Source: Opitutia bacterium | Lineage (GTDB): Bacteria; Verrucomicrobiota; Verrucomicrobiia; Opitutales; UBA953 | Assembly (NCBI GenBank): GCA_947378905.1 | Contig: CANCLV010000007.1 | Location: forward strand, 1 to 38,232 | Length of the DNA: 38,232 nt | Direction: 5' to 3' | Part shown: in pieces, positions 16,278-23,776 of the stretch | How positions within the stretch are numbered: the first letter of the stretch is position 1 | Layout of the letters: each line of letters begins with the position of its first letter | The notes under the pieces: model-generated | The model's database searches: none | Seen by the model: the letters and a program-made list of their open reading frames with translations, nothing else | What the model was told of the DNA's origin: nothing | Translations under genes and position numbers: made by a program

Positions 16278-17069
16278 ATGCAGTTCACCCGGATATTACT
16301 CGTAGATAACGGCTCACTCGAAGCCGCAACTACTCTGGGTCTACGTCATTTAGCTAAAGAGGTAAGTCAGATTATCGGACACGAAGTGCGTCCAGTTTCC
16401 GTTTTACATTCTCAAAAAGTACCACCTGACCTTTTAGATAATAAACCCGCCCAGATTTTTTCAGAAGCGATACAAGAAGCTACACGTGATGGAATTAAGA
16501 AGATAATCGTATTGCCGCTTTTCATGGGTCCGAGTCTGGCCATCACCGAATTTATTCCCGCACAGTTTCAACTCCACGCCCCCAAAGATATGCAACTGGT
16601 TGTTGCTAATACCTTATATGGAGCCGACGGAGAACTTCGCGACATACTCATCGATAATCTGAAATCTACATCATGGCAGAAAGATAAAGCGACTGTCCTG
16701 CTCTGCGATCACGGCACCCCAATCATCGAAGTAAATCAGGTTCGTAATTTCCTAGCTAAAGAAATCAGTGAAAAACTTGGACTAGATTCTCATCAACTCA
16801 TTGCGTGCTCTATGGAACGACGAGAGGGAGACCAATATGCCTTCAATGAGCCACTTTTAGAGTCCGCACTTTCTAAAGTATCCGCTCACGCGATTATTTT
16901 AATGCAGTTTCTACTGCCAGGCCGCCACGCTGGAACCGGCGGCGATGTGGCAGAAATTTGCGAGAAGCACGCACCCCGTGGAATCACCTGGGAACTCAGT
17001 CCTTTAATCGGCACACACCCGAGCCTACCTCGCTTATTAGCGCGTAGATTTAGCGAATTGAAAGCTTAG
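16278..17069 (+). CDS. SirB/CbiX-type sirohydrochlorin chelatase, two half-domains
   Basis: The 263-residue protein is the length of two-domain SirB/CbiX enzymes, which insert Fe (siroheme) or Co (cobalamin) into sirohydrochlorin. The first half has LLVDNGSLEAAT where active enzymes have a His-Gly-Ser motif (Asn11 replaces His). Its second metal-site position reads PLFMGPSLAITEFI without His. The second half keeps both: LLCDHGTP (His145) and LLPGRHAGTGGDV (His217), 72 residues apart. The active site is therefore probably in the C-terminal half. Being next to cobA and the siroheme enzyme CysI, ferrochelation for siroheme is the likely role. It ends in a 4-bp convergent overlap with cobA. Confidence 0.85.
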   Translation: MQFTRILLVDNGSLEAATTLGLRHLAKEVSQIIGHEVRPVSVLHSQKVPPDLLDNKPAQIFSEAIQEATRDGIKKIIVLPLFMGPSLAITEFIPAQFQLHAPKDMQLVVANTLYGADGELRDILIDNLKSTSWQKDKATVLLCDHGTPIIEVNQVRNFLAKEISEKLGLDSHQLIACSMERREGDQYAFNEPLLESALSKVSAHAIILMQFLLPGRHAGTGGDVAEICEKHAPRGITWELSPLIGTHPSLPRLLARRFSELKA

Positions 17070-17833
17070 ACAGTTTTTTCGAAACTACCCGCGAGGTCAC
17101 TTAACTGAGAGTTCGATACCACTACACCGACCACTGCGATTAAGGGCGTAGGTAAAGAATCTAAGTCTACTTTATCCTGAGCGAGGTCGCTTAAAGAGGT
17201 TAAGACATCCGTCGCACCCACTTGGGAAATTTTTGAAAGTAGTCGCACAGGCATTTTACTATCAGCTCCAGCGTTGATTAACTTTTGAGCGACTTCAGAT
17301 AATTTCTTAGCACCCATGTATAAACAAAGGGTCGCACCAGTTTGTACATGCGCCGACCAATTTTGATCTGAGCCATCAGCACAATGACCCGTTAAAAATG
17401 TTACCGATGCAGCTTTGCCACGATGCGTTAATGAAAAGCCTGCATCAGCTCCCGCGGCCGTCGCCGCAGTGATTCCTGGTACTACTTCGAAAGGAATACC
17501 TTCACTTAATAAATGCTCAATCTCTTCACCGAGACGTCCAAAAATGCAAGGGTCTCCACCTTTTAGTCTTACGACTAACTGAGAACGTTGAGCTTCAATG
17601 CTGATGATTGAATTAATCTCAGCCTGAGTCACGGAATGAACGCCACATCTTTTGCCGACAGAAATCACTCGGGCTTTGGGCGAAATCTCTTGGAGCAAAT
17701 CGTCACCAGGCAAACTGTCATAAATAACCACATCAGCTCTCTGTAAGTATTTTAAACCACGTACAGTGATCAAGTCAGGTGCCCCAGGCCCTGCCCCTAC
17801 GAAGACCACCCGGCCACTGTTGTTGTTAACCAT
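17066..17833 (-). CDS. cobA: Uroporphyrinogen-III C-methyltransferase
   Basis: CobA (SUMT) makes precorrin-2 from uroporphyrinogen III with two SAM, the entry to siroheme and cobalamin. The ATG at 17833 yields 255 residues and places VFVGAGPGAPDL at residues 10-21; the frame extends upstream but without family sequence and through the likely promoter. Other landmarks are RLKGGDPCIFGRLGEE (about 95-110), VPGITAATAAGADAG and a PVRLLSKIS segment. It lacks the CysG dehydrogenase/ferrochelatase half, so precorrin-2 oxidation must come from another gene; the chelatase is probably the convergent neighbour. It is divergent from cysI, which uses siroheme. Confidence 0.95.
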   Translation of the reverse strand: MVNNNSGRVVFVGAGPGAPDLITVRGLKYLQRADVVIYDSLPGDDLLQEISPKARVISVGKRCGVHSVTQAEINSIISIEAQRSQLVVRLKGGDPCIFGRLGEEIEHLLSEGIPFEVVPGITAATAAGADAGFSLTHRGKAASVTFLTGHCADGSDQNWSAHVQTGATLCLYMGAKKLSEVAQKLINAGADSKMPVRLLSKISQVGATDVLTSLSDLAQDKVDLDSLPTPLIAVVGVVVSNSQLSDLAGSFEKTV

Positions 17834-17851
17834 TAAATTTAAACTTGACCC

Positions 17852-17881
17852 TATATATGTAATCTTTGGTAATCTTATCAA
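17852..17881 (-). promoter_or_regulatory. candidate cobA promoter
   Basis: On the minus strand TTGATA (17881-17876) and TATATA (17857-17852) are separated by 18 bp. The cobA ATG at 17833 lies 18 nt beyond the -10-like hexamer. The spacer contains the AAGATTA direct repeat described separately. Confidence 0.45.
17860..17876 (+). repeat. direct repeat in the cobA-cysI divergent regulatory region
   Basis: TAATCTT occurs at 17860-17866 and again at 17870-17876, exactly one helical turn (10 bp) apart. It ends 6 bp before a TATAAA (17883-17888) that could be the cysI -10 element, and it fills the spacer of the candidate cobA promoter. This arrangement suits a shared regulator of siroheme and sulfite reductase genes. 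No regulator gene is nearby. Confidence 0.4.
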
Positions 17882-17906
17882 GTATAAAATTTAACCAATA
17901 ATCACT

Positions 17907-19649
17907 ATGGAAAAACCACTCACCAAGAACGAATTCATGAAAGCCGAGAAGCCTGATTTATCCGGCAACATTCGAGCTACCTTGGCAGACCCCTCTCTCG
18001 ATCGTTTCAGTGGCGACGACGAACAGTTCATTAAGTTCCACGGAATTTATCAGCAAGACGACCGCGATAAGCGCAAAACTGGAAAAGAATATTCAGTCAT
18101 GGTGCGCACACGCCAGACGGGCGGCATCGTTCCCGCAGCTCAGTATATTGTTTACGACGAGCTCTCTAGTTTATTTGCGAACGGCACTCTGCGCATCACC
18201 TCACGTCAAACTTTCCAATTCCACGGCGTACTCCAAAAAGGAATCGGTAATCTAATCAAATCAATCAACGAAGCTTTAAGTTCTACTCTCGCGACTTGTG
18301 GCGACGTGAATCGTAACGTCACTGCACCTTCCAATCCTCCTGTGGATTCCGTGGGCGTAGCGGTGGATGAAGATGCTTTCACCTTAACACGTGCACTGCT
18401 TCCACGTACCACTGCTTATCACTCCATCTGGGTGGACGGAGTTCAACTCGATTTAGGCTTAGGCGAAAAAATCGCTAAAGCTCGCGCCAGTGTCGACCAA
18501 GCTAATCCGTACATGCCTCCACCTGCGGACACCGATGATTCAGGTGCCCCCGTGGATCCTCTTTACGGAAAAACCTACTTGCCTCGTAAATTTAAGACCG
18601 GTTTCGCCATTCCTCCTAATAACGATACCGACATTTTCACCAATGATATGGGCTTTGTTGCCGTCATTGAGAACGGTAAATTAATCGGGTATAATCTTCT
18701 CGTCGGTGGTGGCCTAGGTACCTCACACGGCAATAAACTCACCTACCCTCGCCTCGCTGACGTCATCGGTTTCATCACCCGCGAACAAGTGGTTGAAGTC
18801 GGTACTGCCGTCGTAGCGATTCACCGCGATTGGGGTGATCGCACCGACCGCAAACACGCCCGAATCAAATACGTCTTACAAGAAAAAGGTGTGGAATGGT
18901 TCCGCAATGAACTCGCTCAACGCCTCGGTGCTCCTCTGCCCGCCGCCAAGCCTTTCATCTTCAAAGGACAAGGCGATGCTTTTGGTTGGTTCAAACAATT
19001 AGACGGCCAATGGTTCCTCGGATTATTTATCGAAACGGGTCGCGTGAAAGATGCAGGTGATTACAAATTAAAAACCGCTCTACGCTCCATCGCTGAAAAA
19101 TTCGGTCCTGTGTTTCGTTTAACCGCCACTCAGAATTTAATTCTGTCGGACATCAAAGAAGAAAATAAAGCAGCGATCGAAAAAATTCTGAACGACCACG
19201 GTTGCAGTATCGTGTTCAATCCTGGCTTAATCAAAGGTCGCGGTATGGCTTGCCCTGCTCTGCCTACCTGCGGACTAGCTTTAGCTGAATCCGAACGTAT
19301 TTTTCCAGCCTTACTCGCTAAACTCGAAGACGCTCAAGCCGCTGCTGGCATCGCCAATGAAGAACTCGTCGTACGTATGACGGGTTGCCCCAATGGCTGT
19401 GCACGTCCTTACAACGCCGAAATCGGCCTCGTGGGTAAAGCACCTGGTAAATACAATCTCATGTTAGGCGGAAACCGCGAAGGCACCCGCTTAGCACGCA
19501 CCTGGAAAGAATCTGTTTTACTCGATGAAATTCCCGTAGCCGTTGGTGAACTGTTCAAACAATACGCCCAACAGCGTAAGAGTGGACAAGCTTTCGGTGA
19601 TTGGGTCAACGAGGCCGCTGTCTGGCCTGCTCCCACTACACCTGCGTAA
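17907..19649 (+). CDS. cysI: Assimilatory sulfite reductase hemoprotein
   Basis: CysI reduces sulfite to sulfide by six electrons with siroheme and a coupled [4Fe-4S] cluster. The 580-residue protein has FHGIYQQDDRDKR (about 44-56) and the CGDVNRNV block of the sulfite reductase group. The cluster and siroheme ligands are in CPALPTC (Cys449, Cys455) and GCPNGC (Cys494, Cys498), followed by GLVGKAPGKYNL. No CysJ flavoprotein is adjacent, so the electron donor may be ferredoxin or a distant CysJ. It leads a compact cysI-cysH-cysD-cysNC run and diverges from cobA. The ATG has no Shine-Dalgarno sequence. Confidence 0.95.
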   Translation: MEKPLTKNEFMKAEKPDLSGNIRATLADPSLDRFSGDDEQFIKFHGIYQQDDRDKRKTGKEYSVMVRTRQTGGIVPAAQYIVYDELSSLFANGTLRITSRQTFQFHGVLQKGIGNLIKSINEALSSTLATCGDVNRNVTAPSNPPVDSVGVAVDEDAFTLTRALLPRTTAYHSIWVDGVQLDLGLGEKIAKARASVDQANPYMPPPADTDDSGAPVDPLYGKTYLPRKFKTGFAIPPNNDTDIFTNDMGFVAVIENGKLIGYNLLVGGGLGTSHGNKLTYPRLADVIGFITREQVVEVGTAVVAIHRDWGDRTDRKHARIKYVLQEKGVEWFRNELAQRLGAPLPAAKPFIFKGQGDAFGWFKQLDGQWFLGLFIETGRVKDAGDYKLKTALRSIAEKFGPVFRLTATQNLILSDIKEENKAAIEKILNDHGCSIVFNPGLIKGRGMACPALPTCGLALAESERIFPALLAKLEDAQAAAGIANEELVVRMTGCPNGCARPYNAEIGLVGKAPGKYNLMLGGNREGTRLARTWKESVLLDEIPVAVGELFKQYAQQRKSGQAFGDWVNEAAVWPAPTTPA

Positions 19650-19656
19650 TTAAATA

Positions 19657-20370
19657 ATGTCCGTACCCGATCCCAGTCAGCTCGATGCTCTGGAGGCTAA
19701 GTTATTAAACTTTGCCCCCGTGGATCGTTTGCGCTGGGCGGCTGATACGTTCGGAGCACGTGCCGGCATTGGTACAAGTTTTCAACCCGCCGGCATCGTC
19801 ATCATGCACTTAACGAAGACAGCAGGACTTAAAATTCCTGCTTTCACATTAAATACCGGATTACTCTTTCCTGAAACGCTCGAACTCAAAAAGAAATTAG
19901 AGGCCGCTCTTAATATTCAAATCGAAGAGGTGCATCCGCTCGAGACAGTAGAGCAACAAGCCATTTCATACGGTCCTGAACTTTGGAAAACCAATCCTGA
20001 AAAGTGCTGCGAGTTACGCAAAGTAGATTCACTCGGTAAAAAATTATTTGATTTAGATTTATGGATCACGGGTATGCGTCGCGATCAAAGCAGCGAGCGT
20101 TCATCCACACCCTTACTCAGTTTGGCCGCTCGTCCTGATAATTCCGACGTCTGGAAACTTAACCCTCTCGTCGACTGGAGTCGCGAACAGGTCTGGGCCT
20201 ACCTCAAGGAACATCAATTACCTCATAATGTATTACACGACCGAGGTTATCGATCCATCGGTTGCTGGCCTTGCACGCAAATTTCAAATTCCGGCGATGA
20301 ACGGGGCGGGCGCTGGCCTGGCTTCGATAAAAAAGAATGCGGAATTCACACTAAAAATATTAAAAAATAA
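19657..20370 (+). CDS. cysH: Adenylylsulfate (APS) reductase, iron-sulfur type
   Basis: The 237-residue enzyme reduces activated sulfate to sulfite with thioredoxin. It carries the two cysteine pairs that bind a [4Fe-4S] cluster, CC at 117-118 (KCCELRKV) and CxxC at 203-206 (GCWPC). The cluster marks enzymes that prefer APS; the PAPS-specific E. coli type lacks it. The catalytic C-terminal Cys is in ECGIH (Cys228). The PP-loop is degenerate (GTSFQPAG), as in the family. It starts 7 bp after cysI and is 6 bp before cysD. APS use, despite the APS kinase encoded downstream, is inferred from these residues. Confidence 0.93.
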   Translation: MSVPDPSQLDALEAKLLNFAPVDRLRWAADTFGARAGIGTSFQPAGIVIMHLTKTAGLKIPAFTLNTGLLFPETLELKKKLEAALNIQIEEVHPLETVEQQAISYGPELWKTNPEKCCELRKVDSLGKKLFDLDLWITGMRRDQSSERSSTPLLSLAARPDNSDVWKLNPLVDWSREQVWAYLKEHQLPHNVLHDRGYRSIGCWPCTQISNSGDERGGRWPGFDKKECGIHTKNIKK

Positions 20371-20376
20371 TTAATC

Positions 20377-21198
20377 ATGTCACGTAACGCACAAAACGAT
20401 CACCTCACCCGACTGGAGCAAACCTCCATTCACATCTTCCGTGAAGCTTTCGCTAATTTCCGCTCCGTGTGTATGCCCTGGTCCATGGGCAAAGACTCTA
20501 ACGTGCTCATCTGGTTAGCGCGTAAAGCATTCTGCGGTAAAATTCCTTTCCCTCTTCTTCACATCGATACCACTTACGAGTTTCCCGAAATGTATGAGTT
20601 TCGCGAAAAAGCGAAAGAGATTCACGGGATTGATTTAATCGTGCGTATTAACGAAGACGCGATTCGTCGCGGCATTGGTTATGCCACACATGACCCAGTC
20701 ACCGTAACTCACGAACTTAAAACCGTTCCTCTTAAAGCTGCGATTGATGAGTTTAAATGGGATGCACTCGTTACCGGTATCCGCCGTGACGAGGATCCCA
20801 CCCGTGCTAAAGAGCGCTGGTTCTCACCACGTTCCGCCGAAGGAGTTTGGGATTATAAAGATCAGCCACCCGAGTTCTGGGGCCAATTCGCCTCGACCGC
20901 ACCCGAAGGTGGACACGTTCGTGTACAACCTCTCCTCGAATGGACTGAGCTCGATATCTGGGAATACATTCGTCGTGAAAATATTCCTAATCCTACCCTT
21001 TACTTCGCTCGTAATGGCAAACGCTTCCGTTCACTCGGCTGCCACCCCATCACTCACCCGGTAGATAGTCCAGCCAGCAACATTGATGAAGTGATTGCTG
21101 AATTAAAACTCACTCGCGTCAGTGAGCGTGCCGGACGTGCCCAAGACCACGTCGGTCGTAACTCCATGCAAGCCCTCCGCGCCAAGGGCTTCATGTAA
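20377..21198 (+). CDS. cysD: Sulfate adenylyltransferase small subunit
   Basis: CysD forms APS from sulfate and ATP as a partner of the GTPase CysN. The protein has 273 residues, somewhat shorter than E. coli CysD (302). The PP-loop is SMGKDS (36-41) after FRSVCMPW. Further motifs are LLHIDTTYEFPEMYEFR, TGIRRDEDPTRAKERWFS and the C-terminal SLGCHPIT and SERAGRAQD segments. It lies between cysH and cysNC with 6 and 18 bp gaps, clearly one operon. No Shine-Dalgarno is visible before the ATG. Confidence 0.97.
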   Translation: MSRNAQNDHLTRLEQTSIHIFREAFANFRSVCMPWSMGKDSNVLIWLARKAFCGKIPFPLLHIDTTYEFPEMYEFREKAKEIHGIDLIVRINEDAIRRGIGYATHDPVTVTHELKTVPLKAAIDEFKWDALVTGIRRDEDPTRAKERWFSPRSAEGVWDYKDQPPEFWGQFASTAPEGGHVRVQPLLEWTELDIWEYIRRENIPNPTLYFARNGKRFRSLGCHPITHPVDSPASNIDEVIAELKLTRVSERAGRAQDHVGRNSMQALRAKGFM

Positions 21199-21216
21199 TT
21201 CCTAAATCTTTTTAAA

Positions 21217-23109
21217 ATGTCTCAAACATCCAATATTTCTTCAGTCCAAAAATCAGCTCAACCTGACATCGAAGACATGCGCAAAATGCACGTCGTCGTC
21301 GTCGGCCACGTTGACCACGGTAAATCCACCTTCGTCGGTCGTTTATTACACGACACCGATTCTCTGCCTAACGGAAAACTTGATCAGGTTCGTAAAAACT
21401 GTGCCGCCGAAGGTATGGAATTCGAATACGCCTTCTTGCTCGATGCTTTATTAGAAGAACAAGAGCAGAACATCACCATCGATACGACGCGGATCTTTTT
21501 CCGTACGACTAAACGTGCCTACGCTATCATCGATGCCCCAGGTCACAAAGAATTTCTAAAGAACATGGTAACGGGTGCCGCGAGTGCCTCTGCCGCCTTA
21601 TTACTCATCGACGCCAATGAAGGCGTCATGGATCAATCCCGTCGCCACGCTTTCCTACTTTCACTGCTCGGCGTAAAACAACTCGTCGTGCTCGTGAACA
21701 AAATGGACTTAATTAAGCACGACCAATCGACCTACGAAAAAATCAAAGTCGAATACACCGCTTTCTTAAAATCTCTCGGCTTAACCGCAGTTCATTTCAT
21801 CCCCATTGCTGCTAAGCATGGTGAAAACGTGGTTCAGCGCTCCGACAAGATGTCATGGTGGAAAGGCCCAACCGTCGCCGAAGCTCTCGATAATTTTAAA
21901 CACGAAGACGACCTCACTGGCCTGCCCTTACGCATGCCTGTGTCTGACATTTATCGTTTCGATCATCGCCGTATTATCGCTGGTCGTGTCGAAGCGGGTG
22001 CCATTCGCCCCGGCGATGAACTTATCTTTCAACCCGGTGGTCGTCGTAGCACGGTAAGAACTTTCGAAGATTGGCCAGGTCCTTCCCGTGAAGTCGCGGG
22101 TACAGGTGACTCAGCGAATTTCAGCCTCAGCGAACAAATCTTCGTCGAGCGCGGACAAGTCGCCGCTCACCCTAATCAACAGCCACGCGTGGGTCGAGAA
22201 TTCCGTGCCCGTATTTTCTGGCTCGGCAAAGAACCTCTCCAACAAAATAAGACCTACCGCCTTCGCTTACTTACGCAAAATGTTGAAGCAGTCATTGCGA
22301 AGATTGAAAAGATTACCGACGCCTCAACTCTCGAGTCTATCGAAGCTACCACCGTCCCTCGCGATACGATTTGCGAAGTGATTGTCCGAGCCACCCGCCC
22401 CATTGCCTTCGATTTACATAGTGAATGCGCCATCACCGGTCGCTTTGCAATTGAAGACAAAGGACGCATCAACGGCGGAGGCATTATTTTAGATTCGATT
22501 TCCGAAAAAACATCGGGCGAAGGAAAAGTCACGGCCGCTGAACGCACCGCACGTGCTGGACATTCCCCTGCTGTAATTTGGTTCACGGGTCTTTCTGGTT
22601 CAGGTAAATCCACGATTGCTGAATTAGTGGAACGTCGACTCTTCGACGCTGGTAAGAAAGTTTTCCGTGTGGATGGTGACGACCTCCGCACTGCATTGAA
22701 TCGCGACCTTGGATTCTCATCTGCTGATCGCGCCGAAAGTGTTCGTCGTGCCTCTGCTGTAGCCGGACTCTTTGCCAATGCGGGTCATATCTCACTGGTT
22801 ACGCTCATTGCTCCACTGGCTGCCGACCGTGCTAAGGCTCGTGCGGCTCTAGCAAATCATGCCTTTATCGAAGTCTTTGTGGACGCTCCACTCGAAGTCT
22901 GTGAATCGCGAGATGTTAAAGGCCTCTATGCTAAAGCCCGTCGTGGCGAAATTCCTGAATTTACAGGAATATCCTCACCCTACGAAGCACCTGAAGCACC
23001 TGAGGTACACATCCGTACCGATAAACTTTCCACCACCCAAGCGGTAGAATTAGTCATCAACGCCTTAGATAAAATTCTCGAATCTAAAGCCGAAGACTGG
23101 GAAGTTTAA
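21217..23109 (+). CDS. cysNC: Bifunctional sulfate adenylyltransferase large subunit / APS kinase
   Basis: The 630-residue protein fuses CysN and CysC. Residues about 22-440 are an EF-Tu-like GTPase: G1 GHVDHGKS (30-37), G3 DAPGHKEF and G4 NKMD, followed by two beta-barrel domains. GTP hydrolysis drives APS formation by CysD. Residues about 450-630 are APS kinase with the P-loop GLSGSGKST and the DGDDLRTALN block, which makes PAPS. Many bacteria have this fusion. Since CysH here looks APS-specific, the kinase may feed sulfotransferases or be partly redundant. It is the last gene of the cys run. Confidence 0.96.
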   Translation: MSQTSNISSVQKSAQPDIEDMRKMHVVVVGHVDHGKSTFVGRLLHDTDSLPNGKLDQVRKNCAAEGMEFEYAFLLDALLEEQEQNITIDTTRIFFRTTKRAYAIIDAPGHKEFLKNMVTGAASASAALLLIDANEGVMDQSRRHAFLLSLLGVKQLVVLVNKMDLIKHDQSTYEKIKVEYTAFLKSLGLTAVHFIPIAAKHGENVVQRSDKMSWWKGPTVAEALDNFKHEDDLTGLPLRMPVSDIYRFDHRRIIAGRVEAGAIRPGDELIFQPGGRRSTVRTFEDWPGPSREVAGTGDSANFSLSEQIFVERGQVAAHPNQQPRVGREFRARIFWLGKEPLQQNKTYRLRLLTQNVEAVIAKIEKITDASTLESIEATTVPRDTICEVIVRATRPIAFDLHSECAITGRFAIEDKGRINGGGIILDSISEKTSGEGKVTAAERTARAGHSPAVIWFTGLSGSGKSTIAELVERRLFDAGKKVFRVDGDDLRTALNRDLGFSSADRAESVRRASAVAGLFANAGHISLVTLIAPLAADRAKARAALANHAFIEVFVDAPLEVCESRDVKGLYAKARRGEIPEFTGISSPYEAPEAPEVHIRTDKLSTTQAVELVINALDKILESKAEDWEV

Positions 23110-23129
23110 TCCCTACAGCCGACTGGGCG

Positions 23130-23157
23130 TTGACTCAGCAACTTTTCAGATTAGGGT
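23130..23157 (+). promoter_or_regulatory. candidate azoR promoter
   Basis: TTGACT (23130-23135), a 16-bp spacer and TAGGGT (23152-23157) lie in the 56-bp gap after cysNC. The ATG is 8 nt after the -10-like element, implying a very short leader. Read by eye only. Confidence 0.4.
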
Positions 23158-23165
23158 AACTCTTA

Positions 23166-23771
23166 ATGAAGTTGCTTCACATCGACGCATCTCCGCGCAC
23201 CGTACGATCTGTGACGCGTAAGTTATCTGCAGCTTTTGTTAGTGCACTTCGCCTGAAACACTCCGACCTGCAAGTAGTCCACCGCGACGTCGGACATAAT
23301 CCTCCTCCGTTTATTTCCGATGCATGGATTGGTGCCGCTTTTGCCAAAGGCGATTTCAATGACCCATCGATGAAAGGTGCACTACATAATTCCGATGAAC
23401 TTGCTGCGGAGTTATTAGCGTGCGACGCCCTGCTCATCGCCTCCCCGATGCACAACTTCAACGTGTCAGCTTCACTCAAGGCATGGATCGATCAAGTGGT
23501 TCGTACGGATATGACTTTTAAAATTACCGAAGAAGGACCCGTCCCTCTTGTTAAAGGTAAAAAAGCACTCGTCGTCACCTCGCGTGGTGGATTCGTGGCT
23601 GGTACAGCTTACGACTTTCAAGAGCCGTACCTACGGACCATTTTAGCATTCATCGGAATCACCGATGTCACCTTCATTCACGCCGAAGGAGTTAATAGCA
23701 GTGATAAAGATCGTTCCGACGCGATGACTGCGGCTTCGGCTAAGTTGATTACGTTAGCGGAAACTTGGTAG
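23166..23771 (+). CDS. azoR: FMN-dependent NAD(P)H azoreductase / quinone reductase
   Basis: The 201-residue flavodoxin-fold protein matches AzoR. Evidence is the FMN phosphate loop in IDASPRTVRSVT (about 6-17), the ASPMHNFNVSASLKAWIDQV segment (about 97-116) and TSRGGFVAGT. AzoR reduces quinones and azo dyes with two electrons and is usually counted as protection against quinone stress. It has its own likely promoter after the cys operon and ends 5 bp from the convergent umuC stop. No regulator of the usual MarR or LysR kind is next to it. Confidence 0.9.
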   Translation: MKLLHIDASPRTVRSVTRKLSAAFVSALRLKHSDLQVVHRDVGHNPPPFISDAWIGAAFAKGDFNDPSMKGALHNSDELAAELLACDALLIASPMHNFNVSASLKAWIDQVVRTDMTFKITEEGPVPLVKGKKALVVTSRGGFVAGTAYDFQEPYLRTILAFIGITDVTFIHAEGVNSSDKDRSDAMTAASAKLITLAETW

Positions 23772-23776
23772 ACCCA

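Noticed and set aside
17834..17906. SAM or cobalamin riboswitch before cobA or cysI
   Set aside because: The 73-bp gap is too short and A/T rich, and none of the conserved riboswitch helices or boxes can be seen.
22254..22778. 174-codon open frame on the minus strand within cysNC
   Set aside because: It lies wholly antisense to a strongly conserved gene and has a Ser/Arg/Pro-rich shadow composition without any motif.
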